This document shows, one piece after another, positions 24,142-33,508 of a stretch of DNA of 39,385 nucleotides; the stretch's first letter is position 1; the number at the start of each line of letters is the position of its first letter. The notes beneath the pieces were generated by a model. The model searched no databases, had not been told where the DNA came from, and saw nothing but the letters and a program-made list of their open reading frames with translations. The translations under genes were made by a program, and so were the position numbers. This DNA comes from an uncultured bacterium (GTDB taxonomy: Bacteria; Bacillota; Clostridia; Lachnospirales; Lachnospiraceae), in the NCBI GenBank assembly GCA_947651225.1, contig CANSYK010000030.1:1-39385 (forward strand), written 5' to 3'.

Positions 24142-25176
24142 ATGTCTGCTATTACAATTAAAGATATAGCGAAAATATGCAATGTAGGAATTAGTACAGT
24201 GTCAAGAGCGATTAATGATGATCCGGGGATTAATAAAAATACGCAGGAACGTATTTTGAAGGTGATTGAAGAGTATCATTATGTGCCAAACAACAGCGCA
24301 AGAAACTTGAAAATGACAGAGTCAAATACGATTGCACTGTTAATCAAGGGGATAGATAATCAGTTTTTTCAGGGAATGCTAAAAATCTATGAGGCAGAAT
24401 TAAAAAAGATAGAATATTCTTTTCTGATTCATGCAATAGGGGAAGATCAGGATGATGCAAGTGTGGCTTTGGAGTTGACAAAGGAAAAAAGGCTGAAGGG
24501 AATTATTTTTTTGGGTGGACTTATGCGGTATTCCAAGGAAAAGCTGAGTATGCTTGGAATTCCGTATGTATTGTGTACGGTTGCTGTCAATATGGAGCAG
24601 CCAAGGCATAATAGTTTGTCTGTTTCGATTAATGACGAAAAGGAAAGCTACAAGGCAGTTGATTATCTGTGCAAAAAGGGACACAGAAAAATTGCGATTA
24701 TAACAGGAAAGCAAAATGATTATGCTGTTGGAAAACTACGTCTGGATGGTTATAAAAGGGCGCTGCAGGACAATGGAATCCAATATGATTCCGGGTTAGT
24801 GAGGTATATGAAATCCGACCTTGCAGAATATTCGGTGGCAAATGGATATCAGGTAACAAAAGAGTTAATAGAGTCAGGAGTTGAATGTACCGCAATTTAT
24901 GCGATTTCTGATCTGATGGCGCTTGGAGTGTATAAGGCAGTATTTGAGGCAGGAAAGAGAATTCCAGAGGATTATTCGGTTATGGGGTTTGATGGCCTTG
25001 AGGTGGCGAAGTATTTTCATCCATCTCTTACTACAATGGAGCAGCCTTGCAGCCAGATGGTAAAACATTCGATTGAATTGCTGATGGAAGCGATTAATGG
25101 GGAAACAGAGGAAAAACAGATGATACTGGATGCTGCTTTACAGGAGCGGGATTCAGTTGCGGAAATAGTGAACTGA
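24142..25176 (+). CDS. LacI-family transcriptional regulator (probable maltodextrin repressor)
   Basis: The protein has 344 residues. The N-terminal helix-turn-helix is TIKDIAKICNVGISTVSRAI followed by a hinge helix (YVPNNSARNLKMTESNTIAL). The periplasmic-binding-protein-like effector domain follows (IALLIKGIDNQFFQGML, FDGLEVAKYFHPSLTTMEQP). The STVSRAI recognition helix is canonical. Adjacent to the maltodextrin operon, it is the best candidate for the operators at 19192 and 19228, released by a malto-oligosaccharide or a phosphorylated sugar. The gene has its own promoter and is followed 23 bases later by a DUF624 gene. Confidence 0.92.
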   Translation: MSAITIKDIAKICNVGISTVSRAINDDPGINKNTQERILKVIEEYHYVPNNSARNLKMTESNTIALLIKGIDNQFFQGMLKIYEAELKKIEYSFLIHAIGEDQDDASVALELTKEKRLKGIIFLGGLMRYSKEKLSMLGIPYVLCTVAVNMEQPRHNSLSVSINDEKESYKAVDYLCKKGHRKIAIITGKQNDYAVGKLRLDGYKRALQDNGIQYDSGLVRYMKSDLAEYSVANGYQVTKELIESGVECTAIYAISDLMALGVYKAVFEAGKRIPEDYSVMGFDGLEVAKYFHPSLTTMEQPCSQMVKHSIELLMEAINGETEEKQMILDAALQERDSVAEIVN

Positions 25177-25199
25177 CAGCGGATAAACGGAGGTTAGTG

Positions 25200-25814
25200 A
25201 TGTTTAGTATTGAAGGAAAGCTTTTTGGCGCATTGTCCCGTATGGCAGATTTGGTGATTCTGAATGTGCTGTTTTTGTTATGCTGTGTTCCTGTAATTAC
25301 AACAGGCGCAGCAATAACCGCAATGTATTATGTTGCCGGAAAGATGGCAGAAAATAAGGAAGGCTATATTTTTAAAAGCTTTTTTAAGGCATTTAAGGAA
25401 AACTTTAAGAAGTCTACAGCAATCTGGCTGATTCTTTTGATTCCTTTTCTGGTGGCATCAGTAGATCTTTATATCATGAATTTTATGTCTGCGGGACTTG
25501 GCAAAACATTTTTAAAGGGATTTATGTTACTGGCATTACTGCTTGTTTTTTTCGTGATGATTTATGCTCTGACGCTGCAAGGTACCTTTGAGAATACCAT
25601 AAAAAATACGATAAAAAATGCAGTTCTTATTTCTTTAGGAAATGTGCCGTGGTCACTGTTGGTGACGTTTTTGGCGCTGTCTCCGTTTATTGCGATTTTG
25701 TATGTAGGGGAATATTTCAGCATGGAGCTGTTAGCAATGTTATTATTCTGGTTTTCTGGTGCGGCATATATCAATTCTTTTATCTTAAAAAGAATCTATA
25801 AAAAATTTATGTAA
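25200..25814 (+). CDS. DUF624 (YesL-like) membrane protein
   Basis: The protein has 204 residues with about five membrane segments (VILNVLFLLCCVPVITTGAA, WLILLIPFLVASVDLYIM, and others). The opening FGALSRMADLVILNVLFLLC is the DUF624/YesL signature. YesL-like genes commonly sit beside carbohydrate ABC importer genes, but their function is not established. ATG at 25200 is preferred over GTG at 25197 because GGAGG lies six bases upstream. It is co-transcribed with the preceding LacI gene. Confidence 0.85.
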   Translation: MFSIEGKLFGALSRMADLVILNVLFLLCCVPVITTGAAITAMYYVAGKMAENKEGYIFKSFFKAFKENFKKSTAIWLILLIPFLVASVDLYIMNFMSAGLGKTFLKGFMLLALLLVFFVMIYALTLQGTFENTIKNTIKNAVLISLGNVPWSLLVTFLALSPFIAILYVGEYFSMELLAMLLFWFSGAAYINSFILKRIYKKFM

Positions 25815-25826
25815 TAAGAAAATCCT

Positions 25827-25880
25827 TTGACATTTCTAGTGCAATTAGTTAAAATTAACGTACAATTAAGTTAAAACTTA
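25827..25880 (+). promoter_or_regulatory. Alpha-galactosidase promoter with triple 11-bp repeat
   Basis: TTGACA (25827-25832), 17 bases, TAAAAT (25850-25855). Overlapping the -10, 25848-25880 holds GTTAAAATTAA, CGTACAATTAA and GTTAAAACTTA, three 11-bp units on one face of the helix. The 33-bp motif is 28/33 identical to one at the phosphoglucomutase promoter (33519-33551). A shared DNA-binding regulator is inferred. Confidence 0.65.
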
Positions 25881-25951
25881 TGTGGCTTTTGTGTCGGTGC
25901 GTATTCGAAAGTTCATTGCATAGATTATGAAGAAAAAACAGGAGGTTGTCT

Positions 25952-28147
25952 ATGGGAATTTATTTTGAGGAAGAGAAGAAAATTTTTAAATTGGATACAG
26001 AAAATACCAGCTATTTGATTGGGGTAACAGAAGAGGGCTATGTAGGGCACATTTATTATGGAAAACGCTTGTCTGCTGCTGGGGGCGGCTATCTGCTGCG
26101 CACAGGTGAGTATCCGTTTACACCATCTGTATTAAAACGGGAAAAAGGAGCTTTTCTGGACACGTTTCCAATGGAATATTCGACAGGGGGAGTCGGGGAT
26201 TACCGGGAGAGTTGTCTTGATGTAAAAAATTTTATGGGTCAGACAGGATGTGAGTTTTTTTACCGCAGTCATGAAATAGTGGAGGGGAAACCTGTTCTAA
26301 AGGGGCTTCCTGCTTCTTTTGGAGAGTCAGGTGAGGTAGAAACTCTTTTTATTTACTGTGAGGACCCAGTGCTGGATCTTTGGGTAACGCTTTCTTATTC
26401 TGTGTTTTTCCGGGAAGATGTGATTACAAGAAATGTAAAGCTTGAAAATAAAGGGACAAGCCGAATGTTTCTGGAAAAGGTTTACAGTGCATGCCTTGAT
26501 ATGGACAACCGTGATTTTGAAATGGTTTCCCTTCATGGGTCGTGGGTGCGGGAGCGTCATATACAACGTTGTGCTTTGTCCTATGGAAGGCAGAATATGT
26601 CTTCTGTAAGGGGAGAGTCAAGCCATCAGGAGCATCCGTTTTTGGCACTGGTGACTCCAGAAACGACACAGGAGCAGGGAGAGGTCTATGGAATGCATTT
26701 TGTGTATTCTGGCAACTTTATAGCACAGGCAGAGCTTAACCAGTTTGATCAGGTGCGGGCAGTCATGGGAATCAATCCATCACAGTTTTCCTGGCTGCTT
26801 GCTCCACGGGCGGTTTTTCAGGCGCCGGAAACGGTTCTGGTGTATTCCGATGAAGGGTTTGGCAAGATGAGCCGGTGCCTGCATGATTTTTATCGGAATC
26901 ATATGATTCGCAGCCCGTATGTATTGAAAAAGAGACCGATATTAATAAATAATTGGGAGGCCACATATTTTGATTTTAATACGGAGAAGCTGTTAGATAT
27001 TGCGAGAGAGGCAAAAAAATCCGGAATTGAAATGCTGGTGATGGATGATGGATGGTTTGGGAAGAGAAATAATGATAACTGTTCCCTTGGAGACTGGGTG
27101 GTAAATGAAGAAAAACTTACGACAGGGTTAAAGGATCTTGTCGATCAGGTAAATGAAATTGGTCTGGAGTTTGGAATCTGGTTTGAGCCAGAAATGATTT
27201 CACCGGATTCGGATTTGTATCGCAAACATCCAGAATGGGCATTCCGAATTTTGGGCAGGGAAATAACGCAGAGCAGGGAACAGTATGTGTTGGATCTTTC
27301 CAGACAGGAGGCTGTGAATTATGCATATGAAAGTGTTGCAAAAATCCTGCGCAGTGCCAATATCGCATATGTAAAGTGGGATATGAACCGTCAGCTTTGT
27401 GATATAGGGACTGTTATGTATCCGTGTGACCGGCAGGGAGAGCTGCTTCACCGCTATGTGCTGGGGGTATATCAGTTACAGGAGCGTCTGGTGCAGGAAT
27501 TTCCAAATCTTTTATTGGAGAACTGTTCCGGCGGCGGTGCGCGGTTTGATCCAGGTATGCTGTATTACAGCCCGCAAATCTGGTGTTCAGATGATACCGA
27601 TGCAATTGAACGCCTGCGGATTCAGGAGGGGACAGCATTTCTTTATCCGTTGTCCTGCATTGGCGCTCATGTAAGTGACTGCCCAAATCATACGGTACAT
27701 CGTGTTACGCCGTTTTCTACAAGAGGAAATGTAGCCTTGGCGGGTACATTCGGATATGAACTGGATATTACCAAAATATCGGAGGAGGACAGAAAGCAGA
27801 TTCCAGAGCAGGTGAAACAGTATCATAAATACTCTCATCTGATACAAAATGGGGATTATTACAGAATTGCTTCATGGAGCGAAAAAAAGCCATATGACTG
27901 TTGGGCAGTCGTTTCTAAAGATAAGAAAGAAGTGCTGGTTACTTGTGTACAGGTTCTGGCCAGGCCAAATATGCATAGTTATTGCATCCGCCTGAAGGGA
28001 TTAGATCAGGGGCAGCAGTATTGTCTGGAGGAAACAGGAGAGAAATTTTATGGTGATGAGCTGATGCAATGTGGAATACTGGTATCTGGTCTGGAAGGAG
28101 ACTTCCAAAGTAAATTATATTATTTCAAAAGCTGTCTGGAAGGCTGA
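25952..28147 (+). CDS. Alpha-galactosidase, GH36
   Basis: The protein has 731 residues, matching AgaA-type GH36 enzymes (about 720-740). It hydrolyses terminal alpha-1,6-galactose from melibiose, raffinose-type sugars and galactomannan side chains; no signal peptide is seen, so it is cytoplasmic. Motifs: RPILINNWEATYFDFN, MLVMDDGWFGKRN, GIWFEPEMISPDSDLY, nucleophile Asp in AYVKWDMNR (near 477), ENCSGGGARFDPGMLYYSPQ and acid/base Asp in WCSDDTDAIERL (near 547). The start at 25952 follows GGAGG by six bases; a TTG at 25946 overlapping that site is rejected. It has its own promoter and is followed by a LacI regulator and an epimerase. Confidence 0.96.
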   Translation: MGIYFEEEKKIFKLDTENTSYLIGVTEEGYVGHIYYGKRLSAAGGGYLLRTGEYPFTPSVLKREKGAFLDTFPMEYSTGGVGDYRESCLDVKNFMGQTGCEFFYRSHEIVEGKPVLKGLPASFGESGEVETLFIYCEDPVLDLWVTLSYSVFFREDVITRNVKLENKGTSRMFLEKVYSACLDMDNRDFEMVSLHGSWVRERHIQRCALSYGRQNMSSVRGESSHQEHPFLALVTPETTQEQGEVYGMHFVYSGNFIAQAELNQFDQVRAVMGINPSQFSWLLAPRAVFQAPETVLVYSDEGFGKMSRCLHDFYRNHMIRSPYVLKKRPILINNWEATYFDFNTEKLLDIAREAKKSGIEMLVMDDGWFGKRNNDNCSLGDWVVNEEKLTTGLKDLVDQVNEIGLEFGIWFEPEMISPDSDLYRKHPEWAFRILGREITQSREQYVLDLSRQEAVNYAYESVAKILRSANIAYVKWDMNRQLCDIGTVMYPCDRQGELLHRYVLGVYQLQERLVQEFPNLLLENCSGGGARFDPGMLYYSPQIWCSDDTDAIERLRIQEGTAFLYPLSCIGAHVSDCPNHTVHRVTPFSTRGNVALAGTFGYELDITKISEEDRKQIPEQVKQYHKYSHLIQNGDYYRIASWSEKKPYDCWAVVSKDKKEVLVTCVQVLARPNMHSYCIRLKGLDQGQQYCLEETGEKFYGDELMQCGILVSGLEGDFQSKLYYFKSCLEG

Positions 28148-28237
28148 AATTCGACTGCAGAGTGTTTGCAGGTTGTGCAGGAGAATGTTTGGGCACACCT
28201 GCCATATTGGCTGAATGAAGAAAGGTAAGGAAAAGTT

Positions 28238-29275
28238 ATGGCAAAGGTTAGGTTGGCAGATATTGCGGAAAAGGTGGGCGTAAGCCAGGTTACCATACAC
28301 AATGCTTTGTCCGGGAATAAAGGCGTCAGTCCAGAGCTGCGGGAGAAGATACAGAAGGTGGCAGAGGAAATGGGTTATCAATCTCTGTCAAGACAGAAAA
28401 AGCAGATGCAGTATCAGGAAGAGCCGAAAAAGATTGGCGTTATGATAGCAGAACATTATCTGGCAGAATATACTACGTATTATTGGAAAATCTATCAGGA
28501 GCTGGCGTTGAATGCGACAGAAAAAAGGTGTTTTACGATTGTAGAGGTATTAACAAGGGAAATGGAAAAAAGAACTTTTGTGATGCCACAGTTTATAACA
28601 GATGAAAGTGTAGATGGGCTGATTATTATTGGCGAGATTGATAGGAGGTATATTGTCAAGCTGAAAGAATTAACCAATATCCCGGTGATTTATCTGGATT
28701 TTTATGATAAGGACCTGGCAAAGGATGCTGTTGTCGCAGATAATTTCTATGGGATGTATCTGATGACAGAGCTGCTTTTTGCACATGGGATGGAACAGCT
28801 TGGTTTTGTTGGTTCGATTTACGCAACAAGCAGTATTATGGACCGCTACTGCGGTTTTAGCAAGTCTATGTTAGAACACCATAAGGTGATACAGCCGGAG
28901 TGGGTTGTTGAGGACAGGGATGAGGCAGGGAAGATTGTTCTGGAATTGCCAGAGCGCCTGCCACAGGCATTTGTCTGCAATTGTGATAATTCAGCAGGGA
29001 TTTTGATTCATAAGCTCTGGGAGCGGGGACTGCGCGTACCAGAAGATATTTCTGTTGTAGGGTTTGATAACTATCTGGCCTCAGGGGGTGTAGATTATGT
29101 CTATCCGTTTGGTGATGTGAAGATAACTACATATGAGGTCAATACGAAAATGATGACAAGGGTTGCGTTAAATAAGGTGCTAAAGAGAATTACAAATCCA
29201 GGCTACAGTCCAAATCTGGAAGTGGTATCTGGGCATATTGTAATGAAAAAAACGGTGAAAAGAAGAGAGGCGTAG
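28238..29275 (+). CDS. LacI-family transcriptional regulator (probable galactoside regulator)
   Basis: The protein has 345 residues. The helix-turn-helix is RLADIAEKVGVSQVTIHNAL with SGNKGVSPELREKIQKVAEE. The recognition helix reads SQVTIHNALSG instead of the usual STVSRALNG, so its operator should differ from the canonical one. The effector-binding domain follows (IGVMIAEHYLAEYTTYYW, VVGFDNYLASGGVDY). The gene lies 90 bases after the alpha-galactosidase and 32 bases before the epimerase start. Regulation of this cluster, perhaps through the 11-bp repeat motif, is possible but unproven. Confidence 0.88.
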   Translation: MAKVRLADIAEKVGVSQVTIHNALSGNKGVSPELREKIQKVAEEMGYQSLSRQKKQMQYQEEPKKIGVMIAEHYLAEYTTYYWKIYQELALNATEKRCFTIVEVLTREMEKRTFVMPQFITDESVDGLIIIGEIDRRYIVKLKELTNIPVIYLDFYDKDLAKDAVVADNFYGMYLMTELLFAHGMEQLGFVGSIYATSSIMDRYCGFSKSMLEHHKVIQPEWVVEDRDEAGKIVLELPERLPQAFVCNCDNSAGILIHKLWERGLRVPEDISVVGFDNYLASGGVDYVYPFGDVKITTYEVNTKMMTRVALNKVLKRITNPGYSPNLEVVSGHIVMKKTVKRREA

Positions 29276-29307
29276 TTCTGAAAACAGATTTGAAAAGGAG
29301 GCAGTTT

Positions 29308-30198
29308 ATGTTTGATTATAAAATTTCTAATGAATGGCTGGAAGCTGGAGTTAATGCAAAGGGAGCAGAGTTAGTTCATTTGCAGGATTTGAAAAAAAAG
29401 CAGGAATATATGTGGTCAGGTGATGAGACATACTGGAACAGGGTATCTCCGGTTTTATTTCCATTCGTTGGAAAACTGAACAGGCAGCGGTATCAGTATA
29501 AAGAACAGTGGTATGAAAATATTCCGCAGCATGCTTTTGCAAGGGATCAGGTTTTTCAGGTTTTGGAGCAGTCGCAGGATGAAATCTGGTTCGAATTGCA
29601 AAATAATGAGAATACAGAAAAAATCTATCCGTTTGCTTTTTCGCTGATGATTGGGTATCGTTTGGAAAAGAAGAAGCTTCATGTTATGTGGGAAGTTCAT
29701 AACCGTAATGATAGGAAAATGTATTTTTCTATTGGTGCCCATCCGGGATTTCTCTGTCCGCAACCGGGAAGCCAGGATTCGGATATGGAAGGCTATTCGA
29801 TTGATTTGGGAATGAAGGAAGAAACAATATGCAGCGGGATTCTGACCAGCGAGGGGGTGCTTGGCAGTACGACAAAGGAACTGGCACTAAAAAGGGGAAG
29901 CCTGTTTCTTTCGGAGCAGCTTTTTACAGAAGACGCATTGATTTTGGATGCTACTGATATTCAAAGTGCTACAATAAAAAATCCGTCAGGAGAGGCATAT
30001 TTGCGGATGGAATTTGATGCTCCGTTATTGGGAATCTGGTCACCGCCTGGAAAGCATGCTCCGTTTGTGTGTATTGAGCCGTGGTATGGAAGATGTGACA
30101 GGGAAGGGTTTAGCGGCACTTTACAGGAGCGGGAGTATGGTAATGTGCTTGGCTGTGGAGAGGTTTTTGAACGGGAATATACCATTGAAATTTTATAA
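29308..30198 (+). CDS. Aldose 1-epimerase family protein (GalM/LacX-like)
   Basis: The protein has 296 residues from the ATG at 29308, preceded by AAGGAGG; an in-frame ATG at 29290 is less likely. The galactose-mutarotase-like fold is shown by NAKGAELVHLQD, RVSPVLFPFVGKL, HAFARDQVF (catalytic His region), FSIGAHPGFLCP (second His) and CIEPWYGRCDREGF (catalytic Glu region). It interconverts alpha and beta anomers of aldoses, consistent with processing of galactose released by the upstream enzyme. The LacX-like branch has broad or unknown specificity. It ends the alpha-galactosidase gene group, which contains no galactokinase. Confidence 0.88.
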   Translation: MFDYKISNEWLEAGVNAKGAELVHLQDLKKKQEYMWSGDETYWNRVSPVLFPFVGKLNRQRYQYKEQWYENIPQHAFARDQVFQVLEQSQDEIWFELQNNENTEKIYPFAFSLMIGYRLEKKKLHVMWEVHNRNDRKMYFSIGAHPGFLCPQPGSQDSDMEGYSIDLGMKEETICSGILTSEGVLGSTTKELALKRGSLFLSEQLFTEDALILDATDIQSATIKNPSGEAYLRMEFDAPLLGIWSPPGKHAPFVCIEPWYGRCDREGFSGTLQEREYGNVLGCGEVFEREYTIEIL

Positions 30199-30205
30199 TA
30201 TGAAA

Positions 30206-30238
30206 AACAGAGGCACCATTTGCATTGGTGCCTCTGTT
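30206..30238 (-). terminator. Terminator between epimerase and heptad-repeat genes
   Basis: AACAGAGGCACCA pairs with TGGTGCCTCTGTT. On the minus strand the stem is followed by TTTTTC, so it mainly ends the 30249-30698 gene; on the plus strand the tail is poor in T. Confidence 0.75.
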
Positions 30239-30248
30239 AGAGTTATGT

Positions 30249-30698
30249 TTATGATATGCTTTGCAATTGTATACTGTGCTCTGATACAACTTTTTTGAGT
30301 AAGGTAATATCGTCAAAAGCATTTTCCATTCTGTCTGCATAATTTCTGTAGCGGTCATATGTATCTTTGTAGCAGGATGTAATTGTGTTTAGTTGTGGCA
30401 GGATTTCCGTTTCCTGACATAATTCGATTTTTTGCACTCTGATTTCCAGGTTTTTGACGCTTTCTTCCAGGTTTTTGACATTTTCTTTGAGATTTTCGAC
30501 GTCTTCTTTGAGATTTTCGACGTCTTCTTTGAGATTTTTAACATCTTCTTTGAGATTTTTGACGTCTATTTTGAGAATTTTAACGTCTTCTTTGAGATTT
30601 TTAACATCTTCTTTGATCTCTCGGATATCATTAGTGATTGGTTCCAGTTTTTTGTCCATCATATTTGATATGGCAAGAAGTAATTCGTTATCTGACAT
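30249..30698 (-). CDS. Heptad-repeat coiled-coil protein of unknown function
   Basis: The protein has 149 residues and starts after AAGGAGGGG on the minus strand. Residues about 27-92 are roughly nine copies of a seven-residue unit, mostly VKNLKED or VENLKED, which predicts a long parallel coiled coil. The flanks are MSDNELLLAISNMMDKKLEP at the N-terminus and a helical C-terminus (YDRYRNYADRMENAFDDITL). No enzyme motif or membrane segment is present. At DNA level the units are near-identical 21-bp repeats, so copy number should vary by slippage. Similar proteins are common in Lachnospiraceae, but no function is known to me. It is convergent with the epimerase gene. Confidence 0.75.
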   Translation of the reverse strand: MSDNELLLAISNMMDKKLEPITNDIREIKEDVKNLKEDVKILKIDVKNLKEDVKNLKEDVENLKEDVENLKENVKNLEESVKNLEIRVQKIELCQETEILPQLNTITSCYKDTYDRYRNYADRMENAFDDITLLKKVVSEHSIQLQSIS

Positions 30699-30833
30699 TA
30701 TTTTCCCCTCCTTATGAATGCTTTTTTATAGTGATTGCATTGTATCATATACGGGATGCAAAGTCTATTTAAATTTGAAATATATCCTTAGTAAGATTTA
30801 TATGTATTTTTTAAGATCTAATGATATTAATAC

Positions 30834-30862
30834 TTGAATAAACATACAAATTGTGTTAAAGT
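30834..30862 (+). promoter_or_regulatory. Promoter of the chemoreceptor gene
   Basis: TTGAAT (30834-30839), 17 bases, TAAAGT (30857-30862). It gives a leader of about 125 bases before the receptor start. Confidence 0.5.
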
Positions 30863-30945
30863 GATTTTAATTAAAATTTTAAGCAAAATGGGCGGAGTTA
30901 AGGAACTAGTAATTAAGGCGGCAACTGTTGTAAAGGAGGATAACA

Positions 30946-31005
30946 TTGTTATCTGATACAGCGGGAACAGTATCGTGGAAGGAGAGAAGATATGGCGAAA
31001 GTTAG
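30946..31005 (+). CDS. Possible 19-residue leader peptide overlapping the chemoreceptor start
   Basis: A strong ribosome site, AAAGGAGGA (30932-30940), precedes a TTG at 30946 that opens 19 codons ([18 protein letters not shown] after the start) and stops at 31003-31005, just past the receptor ATG at 30992. The receptor has its own AAGGAGAG site. Translational coupling is possible; an unused ribosome site is the alternative. Confidence 0.25.
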   Translation: MLSDTAGTVSWKERRYGES

Positions 31006-33481
31006 GCAAAAACAGGGTCAAAGTTATAGGGATGGGAAAGGGAACTTTTTAACAAGTATTAAGGGAAAGATTGTCTTGATGGGAACCGTTGCAATTGCGG
31101 CTTCTGGTATTCTTGGATATGTGGGGATGTCATCACTGAACAGGAGTAGCCGAAACAATGAGGTTTCTACGGATATTAACAGAATTAATCTGTATCAGTA
31201 TGAAAACCAGAGTTTGGACACTTCTTATCTCTATTTTTTGGAGAGTTCTTATCTGGATAATATTGTAGAGAATCTCGGGAAGATGGTATCGCTTGCGGAT
31301 TCCGCTGAAGATCAGGGAGGAAGCAGTGTAAAAAAGGATATTTCCGCAATGGGAGATACCATAAAGAACTGTAAAGATAATTATGAGGAAATTCGTACAT
31401 TAAGTGGGGAACGTGGCTTTGATGTTGAAACAGGGCAGTATGCGGAATTTCTGTCACAGGATGAAGAGATTGACAATACTTTTGCACAAATCAGAGATGA
31501 TAAGTCATGGATGGACGGTTCATGGAAAACGATTAGCGATAGTGGCAGGACGGTGCGGATTGGAGGAAAAAGCTATTATAAATATACCTATAGCTGTCCC
31601 GTCCCGAATGTTGGGAAAAGGGAAAATTTTCTGGCGAGAATTGGTGGAACGGCAGTGCAGTACAGTGGCAAGGTTTATTTGAATAATATTTCTTTCCGGG
31701 TAGGAGGAAAAAGTAAGAAAGTAGACATTGCTGCTTTTACAGAGGAAGATTTGAGTGGTACATATGGCGATGCGTTTAAGGGAATGAAAGTTGGGACGCT
31801 TGACGGAAAAGACACATTAATTGCGGATGCGCAGTATACCAAGGCAAATGATTCCTGGGAGGAGATTTCGTTTAAGCTTCCGATGTCAGATTTTAATATG
31901 CAAAATTATGACAGCGTATCCTATGATGTATATTTTAAGGCAGGAGGCGGAAGGACGCTTCAGGCTGCCAGTGCATTTGCTGACAAATATGATTTTAACG
32001 GTGCCCTAACAAAGATAAATTCTGATTTTGCAGTATACAGCAAACATGTGGTAGAGGGCGGTGAAGTGGCAGAAGAGGTTCAGGCGCTTCAGGCACTGTT
32101 TGAGGAGGTTATTGCAAACCTGGAAGTTTATGTAACAGATGATACATTAAAGAGCGGTATTCTGGAAAAGGTAAATGCAAAGCTTTCTGTCTTTAACAGT
32201 ATGTCAGAAAAGGACAGTGAAGTGCTTACTTTGAAGGGGGAGAACATTAAGCTTTCCAACCAGCTTACAAAGTATACGGATGAAGTGCGTGATATTATGG
32301 AGGAAAATACAGAATCGACAAAGAGCCGGTTATTTGTAATGATTTTACTGATTCTGCTTGTCAGCGCTGCTGTTATTGTTTTGAGTACAACATATATTGG
32401 GTATAGCATGAACCGAAGCGTGACAAAATTTCGTGATACGCTTTCTGGCATGATGCGTGGTGATTTGACTGTACGGGCAGATGAGTCAGGGAAAGATGAA
32501 TTTTCTGTTTTTGGAAAATATGTCAATGACTTTTTAGGCAAGATTTCTGGGGTAATCCATGTTGCACAGGATATTTCGGAGAAAGTGAAAAATTCTGGCG
32601 ATGCGCTTGATGTAATGGCAAAGGGGAGCAATGCTACTTCGGAAGAGATTAGTAAAGCGGTTGAGGACATTTCAAGTGGTGCGGTAACACAGGCAGAAGA
32701 GGTGGAAACTGCTTCTGCACAGATTACGGAGATGGGAAGTGCATTTGGGAACATTGTTGATAATGTAGAGGATTTGGGCGGTGTAACAGACCGGATGAAG
32801 CGGGTCAGCGATGAGTCCTCTGTATTTATGCGGGAGTTAAGCGATACGAATGGTAAGACGTCTGGGGCGTTTTCCAAGGTGGTAGAGCAGATTCATATTA
32901 CAAATGAATCGGTGAAAAAAATCAGGGAGGTTACGGAGTTAATTACTTCGATTGCAAGTCAGACAAATCTTCTGTCTTTGAATGCGAGTATTGAGGCAGC
33001 CAGGGCCGGGGAAGCTGGCAAGGGCTTTGCAGTCGTTGCTACGGAGATATCACAACTTGCGGCACAGTCAGGTTCTTCAGCAAATACAATTCGTGGAATT
33101 ATTGAGGAATTGGTGCGTGAATCAGAGCTTACGGTTGGTATTGTAGATGAGGTTTCAGAGATTATAGTTGGCCAGCAGGATAAAATTCGCCAGACAAGTG
33201 AGCATTTTGAGGCTTTGGAAGAAGGGATTGGAAAATCGGATGATGAAATGTCACAGATTCGTCAGAGTACAACAGCGTGCGAAAATGCCCGTAAGAGTGT
33301 TGATGAGATTATTATGAGCCTTTCTGCGATTTCTGAGCAAAACGCTGCTTCTGCGGAAGAAACAACAGCCTCTATGGCGGAATTAAATGAAACGATTGCA
33401 AATCTTGTGGAAACATCAAAGGAATTAAATAATCTGGCAGGTGAACTTGACAGCAATCTTAAATTCTTTCAGATTGTGTAA
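30992..33481 (+). CDS. Methyl-accepting chemotaxis protein with carbohydrate-binding-like sensor
   Basis: The protein has 829 residues. First membrane segment about 27-47 ([20 protein letters not shown]), extracellular region 50-445, second membrane segment about 447-470 ([20 protein letters not shown]), HAMP 470-523, then the cytoplasmic signalling rod. Its hairpin tip near 650-690 contains [20 protein letters not shown] and [12 protein letters not shown]. The extracellular part is a helical bundle interrupted at about 170-325 by beta-rich sequence with [18 protein letters not shown] and [14 protein letters not shown], resembling carbohydrate-binding jelly rolls. No C-terminal CheR-binding pentapeptide is present. 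The gene lies between sugar genes, so chemotaxis to a carbohydrate is likely. The receptor identity is certain; the binding domain is inferred. Confidence 0.95.
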   Translation: MAKVRQKQGQSYRDGKGNFLTSIKGKIVLMGTVAIAASGILGYVGMSSLNRSSRNNEVSTDINRINLYQYENQSLDTSYLYFLESSYLDNIVENLGKMVSLADSAEDQGGSSVKKDISAMGDTIKNCKDNYEEIRTLSGERGFDVETGQYAEFLSQDEEIDNTFAQIRDDKSWMDGSWKTISDSGRTVRIGGKSYYKYTYSCPVPNVGKRENFLARIGGTAVQYSGKVYLNNISFRVGGKSKKVDIAAFTEEDLSGTYGDAFKGMKVGTLDGKDTLIADAQYTKANDSWEEISFKLPMSDFNMQNYDSVSYDVYFKAGGGRTLQAASAFADKYDFNGALTKINSDFAVYSKHVVEGGEVAEEVQALQALFEEVIANLEVYVTDDTLKSGILEKVNAKLSVFNSMSEKDSEVLTLKGENIKLSNQLTKYTDEVRDIMEENTESTKSRLFVMILLILLVSAAVIVLSTTYIGYSMNRSVTKFRDTLSGMMRGDLTVRADESGKDEFSVFGKYVNDFLGKISGVIHVAQDISEKVKNSGDALDVMAKGSNATSEEISKAVEDISSGAVTQAEEVETASAQITEMGSAFGNIVDNVEDLGGVTDRMKRVSDESSVFMRELSDTNGKTSGAFSKVVEQIHITNESVKKIREVTELITSIASQTNLLSLNASIEAARAGEAGKGFAVVATEISQLAAQSGSSANTIRGIIEELVRESELTVGIVDEVSEIIVGQQDKIRQTSEHFEALEEGIGKSDDEMSQIRQSTTACENARKSVDEIIMSLSAISEQNAASAEETTASMAELNETIANLVETSKELNNLAGELDSNLKFFQIV

Positions 33482-33508
33482 TGGTCATTGATATTTTGTG
33501 AATAGTTC

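Noticed and set aside
25840-25870. LytTR-type boxes (CAATTA repeated 21 bp apart)
   Set aside because: The same spacing is absent from the related motif at 33519, so the 11-bp repeat description fits both sites better.
30420-30640. CRISPR-like array of short repeats
   Set aside because: The 21-bp units are contiguous, in frame and coding for heptads, with no spacers.
30863-30991. c-di-GMP or other riboswitch in the chemoreceptor leader
   Set aside because: No conserved GEMM core or other recognised aptamer sequence was seen.
32128-32877. 249-codon frame antisense to the chemoreceptor
   Set aside because: It is a shadow of the long helical signalling region; serine-rich, with no start signals.
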